The position numbers and the translations under genes were made by a program. A DNA stretch of 46,483 nucleotides from Diplodia intermedia (lineage: Eukaryota; Ascomycota; Dothideomycetes; Botryosphaeriales; Botryosphaeriaceae), in contig JAKEKT010000156.1 of assembly GCA_021495925.1 (NCBI GenBank), forward strand, positions 1 to 46,483. The letters run 5' to 3'. This document shows, in pieces, positions 23,194 to 33,748 of the stretch (positions are counted from its first letter, which is position 1; each line of letters starts with the position of its first letter). Under the pieces are notes generated by a model that worked only from the letters and a program-made list of their open reading frames with translations, ran no database searches and was not told the origin of the DNA.

Positions 23194-23231
23194 CGCACGC
23201 GTGCGCATGCGCATACGTACCCGCGCGCGTG
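23194..23231. other. Alternating pyrimidine-purine tract (Z-DNA prone)
   Basis: Positions 23194-23220 alternate strictly between pyrimidine and purine with many CG and CA/TG steps. After a single break at 23221 a further CG-rich alternating run reaches 23231. Such sequence can adopt left-handed DNA under negative supercoiling. Any biological role here is inference. Confidence 0.7.
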
Positions 23232-24482
23232 GGCTGACCTTCACATACATTGCTGTTCCGTGACACCAAAACGAGCACGGGCACCGGGGGGCGGCGGCAA
23301 CATGCTGTGCCACGCCATACAATAGCATGCACACGCGAACTGCGCCGTTCGAGAAGCAGGAAGCCGTCATCATGAGGCGAGGCAGACTTTACCACTGCCA
23401 CGGTTTGGAAACATGAAAAAGGTCAATCCCGCCTCGTGTCAGCATTGTCCCACAATTTTTTCTGTCTTGCCGGATGATCGATGGCCCCAGAAAAAAAAAA
23501 GACAAGACGGGAGTCACCGCGGCTGCGGCGATCCAGGCCCACGCCTTAGAAGTTCGAGGTTGCAGGGGAAACCCCATCGTCAGGAGTGCATGAGGAACCA
23601 GAACTCTCGTGACGTGGCGCGCATACGTGTATTCACGCAGGAAAACAAGGAACTTGCCTCTCTTCGGCCGTGCAAGACTTCAGAGGCGGCTTCGGAAATG
23701 CCGAGCGGCAAATGTGTAATGCGTGATCTCGAGAACCGAAACCGTCGACTTCCAAGCCAGACCGCGGATTGGCGCATGCACTTCCGCGTTTGACTGTATA
23801 CTGCTAGATGGCAGGCCCGTTGAGGATAAGGTTCGGATCAGCATGGGGAAATAATGGCAGGGCGAAGTGAGATAGGAGGACGGCATCGATCCTCCAGATT
23901 TATTGGATTCGCCCTGCTTACCAACACGGCGGTTTTGGGGACAGGAGATTAACACGGAAGTGTATAGGTGATGCGACATCGGGCAATGGACTGCGCTGAC
24001 CGGCCCGATTGAGCAGAATCCCATCGCCCTGCCGAACGATGGCTTTTTTTGCCGGCGAAGTGCGGCAAATTGCCCCGGAGAGGCCGGTGGAGAAGCTAGA
24101 AAGGTCCAGTGCCTCTTAGCAACCGCCGTCGGATGAAGGACCCTGAAATCATAGGGCGGCGGGGTCGCTGCAAGTTCGGATGCCAGCTGCCGCCACTTAA
24201 TTATCTGGACGGACCTACGCGAGCTGCTTAGCTCTCGATCACGTAGCTAATTAGGTGCTTGCTTCGTGGGCAAGAATTATGGTACATTTTGCATTTATTC
24301 GAAATGGATCCCAACTAACTGGCTCGATTTCCGTTAAGGGAAGGCCCTTACATGCTGCTAGACGCTTAAGTCAACCACCTCCAAGCCTTGCTTGCCATTG
24401 AAGCCAACAAAAATCCACTGTGGCCGGCCAACAGGAAAAACAAAAACAAGATGAAAAGGGGAAAAACGCCTCCTACACACAC

Positions 24483-26169
24483 TCACACCACCCCCTCACC
24501 AGACCCCGGCCTCCGGCGCCTCGACCCATCAGTATAAACCCCACTCCTCCCCCTCAACCACGCCCCCCACCGCCAAAACCCCCACGGCAGCCCCGCCAAC
24601 GCGACCGCCACGCACCCCAGCACGCTCGTCGCCCACGCCGCGCCCAGGCGCTCGTACATGCGCGGCGCGAACAGCGGGAACGCGGCGCCGAAGATGCTGC
24701 GCAGCACGGCGTTGGCGGCGAGCGCGCTGGCCGCGTGCCCCGCCGGCCCGTAGGTGTCGGCCAGGTACGCGGTGATGGCGAGGAAGAGCGGGACGAAGCC
24801 GAGGCCGAAGGGGACCCCGGCGGCGATGGGGAGGAGGAAGTGGTGGCGGGGGGAGGAGGTCCAGGCGAACCAGAAGAGGCTGGCGGGGAGGAGGGGGGAG
24901 AGGGGGATGAGGTGCGGGAGGCGGGCTTCGGGGGGGTAGGGCTGTTGGGCTGAGTTGTTGTTGTTGTTTTCGTCGTTGTCGTCGTTGTTGTTGTTGCCTT
25001 GTTGTTGTTGTTGTTGTTGTTGCCGTTGCTGTAGGCGGAGCTTGGCGACGTAGTGGGCGTGCACGCGGTTGATGAGCGGCGAGCAGGCGGTGGCGAGGGC
25101 CATGCCGATGCCGATGCCGAGGAAGGAGAGGCCGGCGGGGCCGGGGGCCCAGCCGCGCGTCTGGGCGAAGACGACGGGGTAGGCGGTGAAGTCCAGGTAG
25201 AGGATGCCGTAGCAGAAGGCCATGTAGAGCGAGAGCAGGAAGAGGATGGGCTCGGTGAAGAGCATGACCCACGGCCGCGTGAGCGTGACGTAGTAGTCGA
25301 TCTCGGCGGGCGCGTCCTCCTCCGGCCGGTCCTTGTGGACGAGGGCGCGCTTTCTCTTCAGGATGATCGGCGCGTACGTCTCGGGCAGGATGGCGAGCAT
25401 GGCCGTGTACGAGACGCCGCCGAGGATGGAGACGATCCAGTAGTTCCTGCGTCGCGCACACTTCAGCGTTCGGCCGTTGATTGAGCGAGCTTGCGAGACT
25501 CACCATCTCCAATGGCTGTACTGCACTACGAAGCCGCCGACTATCGGGGCTATGACAGGGCCCAAGAAACTGGCGGCGGTGAATAGAGCCAGTGGGACTG
25601 TTCTATGGCTGGCGGGCCACATGTCGGTCAGGCTTCCACCAGAGTTCGTCACTGGAGGATGATCAGTCCGTGATGGCGATTCCATCGCAACGCAACTGAC
25701 CTGTGGGCGAGCCGAAAAATCCACAGAAGAAACGGAAGATGAGAAGTGAAGCGACGTTGGGGGCCAGGGCGCATCCCACGTTGAAGACTACGAAGAACAA
25801 CAGAACCGCGCGGTAGATGGGATTCCTGCCCCAAACCTCGGAGAGAGGGCCGAAGATCAACGGGCCGGCCGCGAATCCGAGGAGGAAGGTCGAGACCCCG
25901 AGCGTGGCTACTGTTCTCGAGCAGCTGAAGCTTTTGGCAACATCGGCCAGGACGGCCGTGTGGATGCTGGAGCAAAAGCTGATTGTCGTGGTCATTGCTA
26001 CAATGACAATGGTGCAACGCCACTTTTTGCTCGGGTGCCATGAAAGAGGATCCTCGGCCGTGGCCAGCTGTATGATTGATGTGCCGTCAAATGCTACGTC
26101 ATTGTCCGCAGAAGCGCCCGGCCTGTCAATCGATGGCGTAATAAGCGCGTCTATTCCAGCGGTAGCCAT
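24483..26169 (-). CDS. MFS transporter (DHA1-type) with a poly-Q/N loop
   Basis: A three-exon gene (26169-25701, 25651-25504, 25446-24483) encoding 526 residues. A cytosolic N-terminus with DPLSWHPSKKW precedes the first membrane helix. The TM2-3 loop shows GPLSEVWGRNPIY, the DHA1 form of the MFS signature. After TM6 comes LPETYAP and a charged central loop with acidic residues. This is typical of the polyamine/multidrug branch of proton antiporters in the plasma membrane; the substrate cannot be read. The unusual part is residues 345-371, eight consecutive Gln followed by Asn/Asp tracts, placed between TM8 and TM9 where family members have a short loop. Both splice junctions restore the family sequence (GSPTVTNSGGSLTD and HWRWNYW). 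Confidence 0.88.
24950..25032. repeat. Trinucleotide microsatellite inside the transporter gene
   Basis: Runs of ttg and gtt triplets on the plus strand (caa/aac on the coding strand) encode the Gln- and Asn-rich loop of the transporter. The repeat is interrupted by cgt/gtc units and by a break at about 24998-25000, which separates the Asn-coding and Gln-coding halves. Confidence 0.85.
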
Positions 26170-27157
26170 TGTGTGCTAATTCATCGAATGTTGAGAGGAG
26201 ATGACTTGTGCGAAGCAGCGACATCCCATGTTCCACAAGCGGCGTGTCAACGCGCCCTTTGACAACTTCTACCGAAACGGGCTAGCTGGAATTGCGACAT
26301 ACCCACAAATGATACGATCCACTTGTACGGCCGGGTTGCCCTTGGCCCCAGGTGCCAACGGTCTCTGCCAGGTCCTGTCGTACATGTAGATGAGGGCGAG
26401 TTTGATTGTCTCACAGTAGCCGATGCTCAAGCCAATATCATGTAGTCTCGAGGTATGCGTAGTTGAAGCGCCTGTCCTGACGATTCAGGCAGTACACAGA
26501 AACATCTTTATTATTGCCGTCAATAGCCGTCCGGTAACGCCAAACTCCCTGAAGGCTCCCTAAGGAGCGTCTTCTTCACCATCCGTCCGTATCATGAGCG
26601 AGTGTATCATATGCGCATCTTCCGCGCCGGCCATTATCCCCCTCTTGACCAAAAAGGACAGTATGTGCGCTAACCAAAGTGAAAACGAAAAAGAATCAAA
26701 CCCCAAAGCCCGAACCCTTCTTTTTTCGTTTCCATATCCCTTCTATCCCGTCTCATCAGGTGACCAGAACAACAGAAGAGAGAAGCAAGCGTCAAGAAGC
26801 CGCACACACATCCCAGCTCACGAACCATCCCACGGCAACGCCTGATCAAGCCAACGCCGCTCAGAGCGCCCAACGCAGGTACGTCCAGCCCCAACAAGGC
26901 TTCGAAGCGGAAAACTCACAGCAGCTCCCCCATCCCCGGCTCCTTCCCCAGTCCCTCGGCGCCCAATGGCAAGTGGTGGTATTATAAGCCCGCTCCCGGG
27001 ATCATCTCGCAGCAACGCCCCAAGCGCCGAAACCCAAGTCCGCGCCCAAACGCCCAAACACGAGTCCATCCAGCCGTCTTTCACCGGCTTCGAAGCACAC
27101 ATAGCCCAGACAGAAGAAGACAAAAAAAAAAAAGACAGGGAAAGACATCCTCTCCTC
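26170..27157. other. Upstream region of the MFS transporter, no gene seen
   Basis: This 1-kb gap is 5' of the transporter and 3' of the LysM/apple-like gene, both on the minus strand. It should contain the transporter promoter and the other gene's 3' UTR. A-rich runs occur at about 27121-27133. The small frames have no recognisable content. Confidence 0.45.
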
Positions 27158-30007
27158 TCACACCCCACCCACCAACGCCTTCTTGACAATCCTCATCGAC
27201 GACGACGACTGCCTCTTCTTCATCATCTTCCTGCTCGTCACCCCGCTTCCCGCAATCTTCTGCAAGCCCATGACGTTGGCGTTCGCGTACGTGCTGCCGA
27301 CGGTGCTCTTGAAGTAGCCGGCGTTGCCGCTCAGCGTGACCCACCTGCACGTCGCCGTGGCGTCGCACCGGCCCGCCATCTCCTCGGGCACCGCGCTCGT
27401 CTGCGCCCAGCGCGGGTTGTCCGCCATGTCGACGCCGTTGCTGTCGAAGCCGCACAGCACCAGGAACTTTGCGCTCGTCGCCGCCACCGTGTACACCGTG
27501 CCGTTCGAGCCCGGGCACGCGATGGGGCCCGTGGCCGGCGGCCACGAGTTGCCACCACCAGAAGAAGAAGACGATGATGAAGAGGAAGAAGATGAAGATG
27601 AGCTCGATCCCGTCGCGTCCGTCAGCTTGCGCGCGCCCCACACGTTGACGTTGGAGTTGGGCGTGCCGAGCGACGACGACTTGAGGTAGCAGGTGCCGTC
27701 GGCGCCGGCCGAGGGCGGGACGACGAACGACACCTGCCGGCAGTTGGTCGTCTGCTCGCACAGGTCGACGCACGCCTCGAGCGTCTTCTTGTAGAAGTAG
27801 TTGATGTCGCCGCCGTACCGGTCCTGGCCGCACTCGATCGTGTACGTGGCCCCGTCCGACGCCGTGTACGTCTGGCCGTCGCTGCCCGGGCAGCTGAGGG
27901 CTGCGGCGGACGACGAGGCTGCGGCGCTGGACGAGGAGGTCGAGCTTGACGTGGTGGAGGTGGAGGACGATGACGAGGACGTGGACGAGCTTGACGAGGT
28001 GGACGAGGTGGACGAGGTGGAAGAACTGCTGCTAGACGATGTCGATGTCGTGGATGGCGCCGAGGAGGACGACGAGCTCGAGGTCGAACTGCTCGACGCT
28101 GTTGTAGCAGTGGTGGACGTTGAGGCGGTGGTCGGCACAGCCACGCAGTAGGAAAGCCCGATCTGCAGGTACTGACAATCGTTTCCGACCGACGGGTTCC
28201 ATGAGTAGAACTGCGCGAATGTTATGCTGTTCGCGTCGAAGACACCCTGGCAGCTGTCACCACTTTTGACCGTGTAGAACTTAGGGCAGCCGGCAACGGT
28301 ATCAGGGGGCGCGTTGGCCGGCGTAGCGCTTGCACCGGAAGATGAAGTTGCGGTGGTGGCCGTCGTAGCAGACGAAGAGCTGCTGGAGGAGGTGCTTGAA
28401 GACGAGCTCGACGAAGAGGTACTCGGCGAAGAGGAGCTTGACGACGACGAGCTTGACGACGAAGTGCTAGACGACGAAGGGGCGGAAGAAGAGCTCTTGG
28501 AAGTAGAGGAAGTCGAGCTACTGCTGCTGGTGGAGCTCGAGGAGGCTCCCGCCGCCGCCCCCGAGCTACTCGCAGCAGCACCGCCACCGGATGCAGAAGC
28601 ACCAGCCGAAGCTGCAGTGTTCGTAACTGTAGAGCCGGAAATGACCAGCGTCGGGAAGCCCGGACTAGTCTGACCGGGCGGCGGCAAAGTCATCTGGTTT
28701 CCGCTGTAGACGTTGGACGCGCCCGACGAGGCGGACGGGAGTGAGAAGCTGGGGTTGCTGCCAGTCAGAGACGACGCCACACGAAGCGTAGGAGTGACGA
28801 CTTCGGCATTACACACGGGGCTACCGGGCGGGTAGACAGTCGTGCTGAACGTATCGGTGAAGGTCTCGGTCGCCGTGATACGGGGCTCCGTGAAGATGCT
28901 GGTGATGGTCCTCTGATCGGCAGTAACGGTGCGGTAGACGATGGAGGTGATGTCCACCCACGTAGTAGGGTTGTTGGCCGTGACTGTCAGCCAGTTGACG
29001 TTGTTGGCAATGCGCGTCACTGTATCGACCATGGTCGACCGTGACTGGAGGTACACGGTGGAGATGGGCAGCATTGTGGTCGAGAAGGTGGAGCCGCAGT
29101 AAGGAACAGCGTACGTCGTCGGCTGCGCACGGCGATGGAGCTTCTCGATATCTTTGCGCCTGAGCTTCTGTCCAGATGGCGCAGCGCCTGGTCCCGAAGC
29201 CATCTCTATAAGACGTGGACTGACACATGCCGAGCTGATCGTCTGGCGGAGTGTCGTGATCTCGGTAATAGTACGGTCATCGACCTTCAAGTTGGATGTA
29301 ACAGTCACCGTAGGCTTGGTGAGGTAGCTGGTCAAGACACCGGTCCTCGTGACGGTCGTTGTGCCACCTGGAGGGTCCACCGTCGTGTAGGAATTAACAT
29401 CGCGGTAGCTGGTTGATGCTGGACGCAAGTGTCAGCCAACCCGAAAACATCAGAGAGTCCTCGCCAGAATACTTACTGACGGTGCTCGAGACCCAAGCCG
29501 TGAGCGTAGACGTAGCAGTCGTGTATGAGACCGTCGGCGTGTGCTTGTGGGTGTAGGTAACGCGGGAAGTGAAGGCACCTCCTTTGTTGGTCCCAAGAAT
29601 ACTAAGCGTCACAGGGCCAGCAGAAATGGAGCTCTGGGCCAACTTGAAGCTGAACGGGATGGTTCCGGTGAAGTCTTCAGCAACAGTAGCAACATCCTTT
29701 CCAGAGATGTCAGCGTGTGAGCTTCCAAAAGATCTGGACAACGGCTGCTTACAACAGCGCTGACGAAGCGCGTGTTTCCCGAGAGATCGTTGTACTTGGC
29801 CACCACAGTGTAGAGGCCACCGTTAGCACAGCCTGGCACACTTCGATCCTGGACAAGGTCGGCACGAAGGCGATCTTCAGAATTGGGGTCCGAGTTGCAA
29901 GTTCCCGCAGGGGCAAAGGCAAAGTTGATGCAGGCTTGCCCCGAGACTGAAGTCGCCTGCAGCGCAACGGCTACGACGGCAAACAGAGTGGACGCTTTAG
30001 CAAACAT
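27158..30007 (-). CDS. Secreted LysM and apple-like domain protein, Ser-rich
   Basis: A three-exon gene (30007-29753, 29696-29477, 29418-27158) encoding 911 residues. A signal peptide ends about residue 23 (SVSG). Residues 24 to about 370 are Thr/Val-rich with paired cysteines. Dibasic motifs at about 244-247 and 254-255 (LRRK, HRR) look like Kex2 sites. After a long Ser-rich linker comes one LysM domain (about 536-585; CPKFYTVKSGDSC, then YSWNP and C at its end), expected to bind chitin-type sugars. A second Ser-rich linker leads to two cysteine-bearing modules of PAN/apple-like character, each starting CPGS and a YTV/YTA segment, separated by a third Ser run. The last 25 residues contain another dibasic KKR. 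No GPI-type hydrophobic tail is seen, so I infer secretion or wall association. An upstream in-frame ATG (30031) would add eight residues and weaken the signal peptide. Confidence 0.85.
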
Positions 30008-31118
30008 AGCTGGATAACAGAGCAAAAGCACGAAAGGGAAAAAGTGCGGCCTTCACGGCCGAAACGAACTTCCCTGAAGTCTACAGAGACATTGGGGGAC
30101 GGTGTTGATATAGTCATCCACTGGCAAGGGTTTCGTTTCCCTTGAATGAGATCTTTCACATTGGCCAGGGAAAAAGTTCCCAACCGAAGCTTCAATGGAG
30201 GACCTGGATCGGCGGTGTTGCTGGCCATTGTTGCCATCCAGATTCAGTAAAGTCGTGTTCAGTGTTGAAACTCCATGGCTACCGAGCGACCGGTACAGGA
30301 GCTGCATGCAGGAGATGTTACTGCTTTCGGTATCCGTTCAGAAGAGCTTCCCCAGGCTCGAGACCGTGCGCTTAGCAGTGTTTGCGCTGAAAGTCGACGA
30401 TCGCTTGGAAAGTGAAAGGCCGACGATTGAACAAAGGCCTCGTATGAGAAAAACTGCGAAGCTATACACTGTGTCTGCCTCGCACACGAATCAGCACAGA
30501 ATCACAGCAGTGTCACAATCTTCATGACCATGAGGTATGCCCGCTGAGGAATCAGGAAACAATGGCTGGAGTTGCCTGTGAAAGTTCGGCCAGCAATGGG
30601 TCGGAATACTGAAAATGGTATCTTTGGAAACATCGAAGAAAATGACACAAAGAAAAGAGAGCGCACCGTCGATAATACGAAAGAACGACAAGTTTGGCCA
30701 ATCAAGGACTATAATTGTGAATGGGAAGCAAGCGGTTTCCAGACACACTGCAAAAGCTTAGTCGCATGGCGATCCCCCGCAGTGTTGTACGTCGCGAACT
30801 GAGAAATCGGTTGGACGAACAAGGGCTCTTTCAGCCAGTGTGCCCAACGTGGAGTAAATGAAAGCAGCCAGATGAGATCTTTCACCCAAGTCATTGGCGC
30901 GTGGACAAAAGAAGAACTTTGGCAACATGAGCGCGGCAGCCGGTCGATAACACAACACCAAATGAAGACAAAGAGATGTACTGGCCGTCGAGGGACTTAG
31001 TAGACGATCGAAGGGGAAAGCTAAGAGAGTATTGATTCTTTGGATATCATATTATAGATGTTGCACACAAGATGGCACCCCACTTACCCGGTCTATTTAC
31101 AAGACCTGACACTTTTTT
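30008..31118. other. Promoter region of the LysM/apple-like gene
   Basis: This 1.1-kb stretch lies upstream of the LysM/apple-like gene and downstream of the aldehyde dehydrogenase, both on the minus strand. Short frames on both strands show nothing recognisable. A T-rich run at about 31111-31120 borders the dehydrogenase stop. Confidence 0.45.
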
Positions 31119-32692
31119 TTAGTTCTTGAAGGTGACCGTCTTCGTCTGCAAGAACTCCTCAACACCCCAGTGAGCATTGAAACGGCCCCAACCACTCTTC
31201 TTGTACCCACCGTGCGGCAGCGTAGGCTCGTCGTGGATACTCATACCGTTGATGTGTACCGCTCTGCAGGAGCAATCATCAGTAAAGTATTTGGGGCACA
31301 GTGTCGAGAACAAAACTTACCCGGACTCGATCTGCTTCGCAACCCTCAGCGCGCGGGCAAGATCCTTTGTGAAAACAGCACTGGTAAGACCATATTCGGT
31401 GTCATTGGCGATCCGGACCGCCTCCTCCTCGCTCTCGACCTCGATCAAGCTGACGCTGGGACCAAAGCTCTCCTGGTGATACATATCCATATCCTCCTTG
31501 ACTCCCTCGACGATAATCGGACGCAACCGCGTCGCCGAGATCTCGCCCGTCTCGGGGTGCTTCTCCTGGCTCTTGTGGTCACCGTGCACGACCTTGGCGC
31601 CCTTCCCGACAGCATCCTCGACGAGCTTCCTGTTCTTCTCGATGGCGGCGCCCTGGATCACGACCCCCGCCGGACCGGCGTCAAAATGGGTGAGGAAGCC
31701 CTTGAGTGCGGGGCGGAACTTCTCGATGATGTCCTTGTGGACCAGAATGCGCTCGGTCGACATGCAGACCTGGCCGCTGTGCACAAAGGCGCCGAGGGCA
31801 CACTGGGTGGCAGCCACCTCGATGTCGGCGTCGTCGAGGACGATGGCGGAGGCCTTGCCGCCCAGCTCCATGAGGCATGGCTTCAGCGCCTTGCCAGCGG
31901 TTGCGGCAATGATGGAGCCGATGGCCGTGCTACCAGTGAAGTTGACCTTCTTGATCACGGGCGAATTGATCAATTGGGTCGTGACGGCGGGAGAATCATC
32001 CCGAGTGGTATACAGGACGTTCAAGACGCCGGTGGGCAGACCTGCCTCGGTGAAGACGCGACCGATGTTGTGGTAGCAGCGAGGGCTGAGCTCGGAGCCC
32101 TTGAGGACTGTGGTGTTGCCGGCAGCTATGGCGTAGAGGACGGAGCGGATACCCAAAATGTATGGTGAGTTCCTGCAGCGCAACGATTTAGCCTCAATTC
32201 CAAGCTGCGCCGCAAGGGCGGGCAAAGGGCGCAAAGCATTACGTACCAAGGGGCAATGCCCAGAATCACGCCAAAGGGCTCCTTGAACACCAGAGCGGTG
32301 GTCTCATCGTCCTGGGTTGCGGGAATGGCGCCCATGATTGCGCCGACCCTGCCGGCGACGTCCCGGATGAGCTCGGCGGCGAGGGTGATGTTGAGGCCAG
32401 TGAACATGGCGACAGCGCCCGTCTCCTGGGTCATGTGCTCCCTGAACTCTTCCCCATGTTGTTCCAGCACGTCGGCAGCCTTCAGCAGGATGTTGCGGCG
32501 GGCGGCGGGCTTGGTCTTGGCCCAGGCGGGGAAGGCGTCTTTCGCGGCTTGGAGGGCGGCATCGACGTCGCTGGACGAGGCGGAGCTGCAGGACCACAGG
32601 TCCTTGTGTGCGGCGGGCGAGTGGACGGCGAAGGTTTTGGACGTGGTGGCGTCCTTGCCGTTGATGAGGAGAGGGATTGTGAAGGACGACAT
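31119..32692 (-). CDS. Aldehyde dehydrogenase (salicylaldehyde/vanillin type)
   Basis: A three-exon gene (32692-32247, 32172-31321, 31263-31119) encoding 480 residues of the NAD(P)-dependent ALDH superfamily. The nucleotide-binding region shows FTGST (227-231). The general base is E251 in MELGGKA and the catalytic nucleophile is C285 in HSGQVCMST. The C-terminal HINGMSIHDEPTLPHGGYKKSGWGR is typical of the branch containing salicylaldehyde and vanillin dehydrogenases, so I infer oxidation of an aromatic aldehyde to its acid. Specificity is not proven. It has no targeting signal and is probably cytosolic. Both introns split codons at conserved positions and joining them restores APWNSPYILG and ESGAVHING. 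Confidence 0.93.
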
Positions 32693-33748
32693 GGCGGGGG
32701 CGGGGTAGGTAGGCTGCAGCTCGAAGCCAGCGCTGTGTCAGCCATTGACCCTCGCAGGTTGCAGAGCACTGCTCGCAAGCATTGGCTCGTCCGAGGGCTG
32801 GTTCCACTTACGGCGATGATGCAGGTACAAAGAGCTGGGCGATCCTTCGCGGACAGTAGCTACCCGAATTTGCGCAAAAGGCCGAGGTCTGCTCGGAGCG
32901 ACAACAGCAGGCAGGCACGATGCTTTATACCGGCGGGACGGCTGAGAGGGCAAGTTCGGATGCCTTCCTGGGCAACTGCCGAGATTAACCATTGAGCGAC
33001 AGCAATAGTGTGCTTGACGTTGTGGTGATCGGCTGCGGCCCTTGTCGAAAGCAGGGGCGAGCTCCAAAGACCCCACCTCTTACCCTGATGGTGCTTGCCT
33101 CGGGATTCATCGTCGCCCGATGCGCCCTCCTACCGGCCCGCGCACGCCCACTTCCCGCAAGCCTGACCCTCGCTTACTTCACCATTGCCAATCCAAGGCC
33201 GCCCCTTCCGACGCTCATCCGTAATGTCACACATGCTGACCGACCTGATGAGCGCTGTCCATCTTTCCCTCTCTGTCGAACAGGGGCCATCCCATTTCAA
33301 TCCACTTCCCGCCATCATGCTGTCTTCGTCCGGGTTTCAGTACAACAATCAAAGTGGCACACCTGATTGCAACTTTCCACATCCGTCTCACTACTTACAT
33401 CCTGCGTCTGCATGTATTGCTACCGTTTCAAATCTCACAACTACATCCTCGCATTCGCTTCGACTGTCCGCGCAGTCGGTTCACTTACAGTCCGTAGTAA
33501 TGCAAAGGTCGGTGTAGTTGAAACCCTTGTCCGGATGATGTTGTGCACTAGGCTTCAGACACATGGTTAGAGCTGAGGTGTCCAGCCTCGTTGACGTTCC
33601 TCGGTGAAACCCACGCGGCAACAAAGCACACGATACCATTCAAGCAGGGATATCTCTAGCCAACGTTGTCCGCCAAAAAAAAAAAGGAAAAGGAGAGAAA
33701 ATATACGAGAAAAATAAAAAGAAAGCAACACCAACTTCCATTCTATCA
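32693..33748. other. Promoter region of the aldehyde dehydrogenase
   Basis: This 1.06-kb gap is upstream of the dehydrogenase and downstream of the mannosidase, both on the minus strand. A frame at 32992-33366 begins with a short segment reminiscent of a dinucleotide-binding loop, but it degenerates at once and has no ATG. I see no gene. Confidence 0.45.

Larger units (their letters stand above)
20097..24482. other. 4.4-kb convergent interval without a convincing gene
   Basis: The Myb-like gene (plus) and the MFS transporter (minus) converge on this stretch. The longest plus-strand frames (20436-21503 and 20944-21888) overlap in different frames, are rich in Arg, Pro, Ser and Cys, and match nothing I know. 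No splice-joined domain, tRNA or transposase was found. It holds short repeats at 20225-20395 and 21327-21354 and a Z-DNA-prone tract at 23194-23231. Confidence 0.5.

Noticed and set aside
32992..33366. A frame beginning with a segment like a dinucleotide-binding loop
   Set aside because: It lacks an ATG, the resemblance covers about ten residues only, and the rest has no oxidoreductase features.
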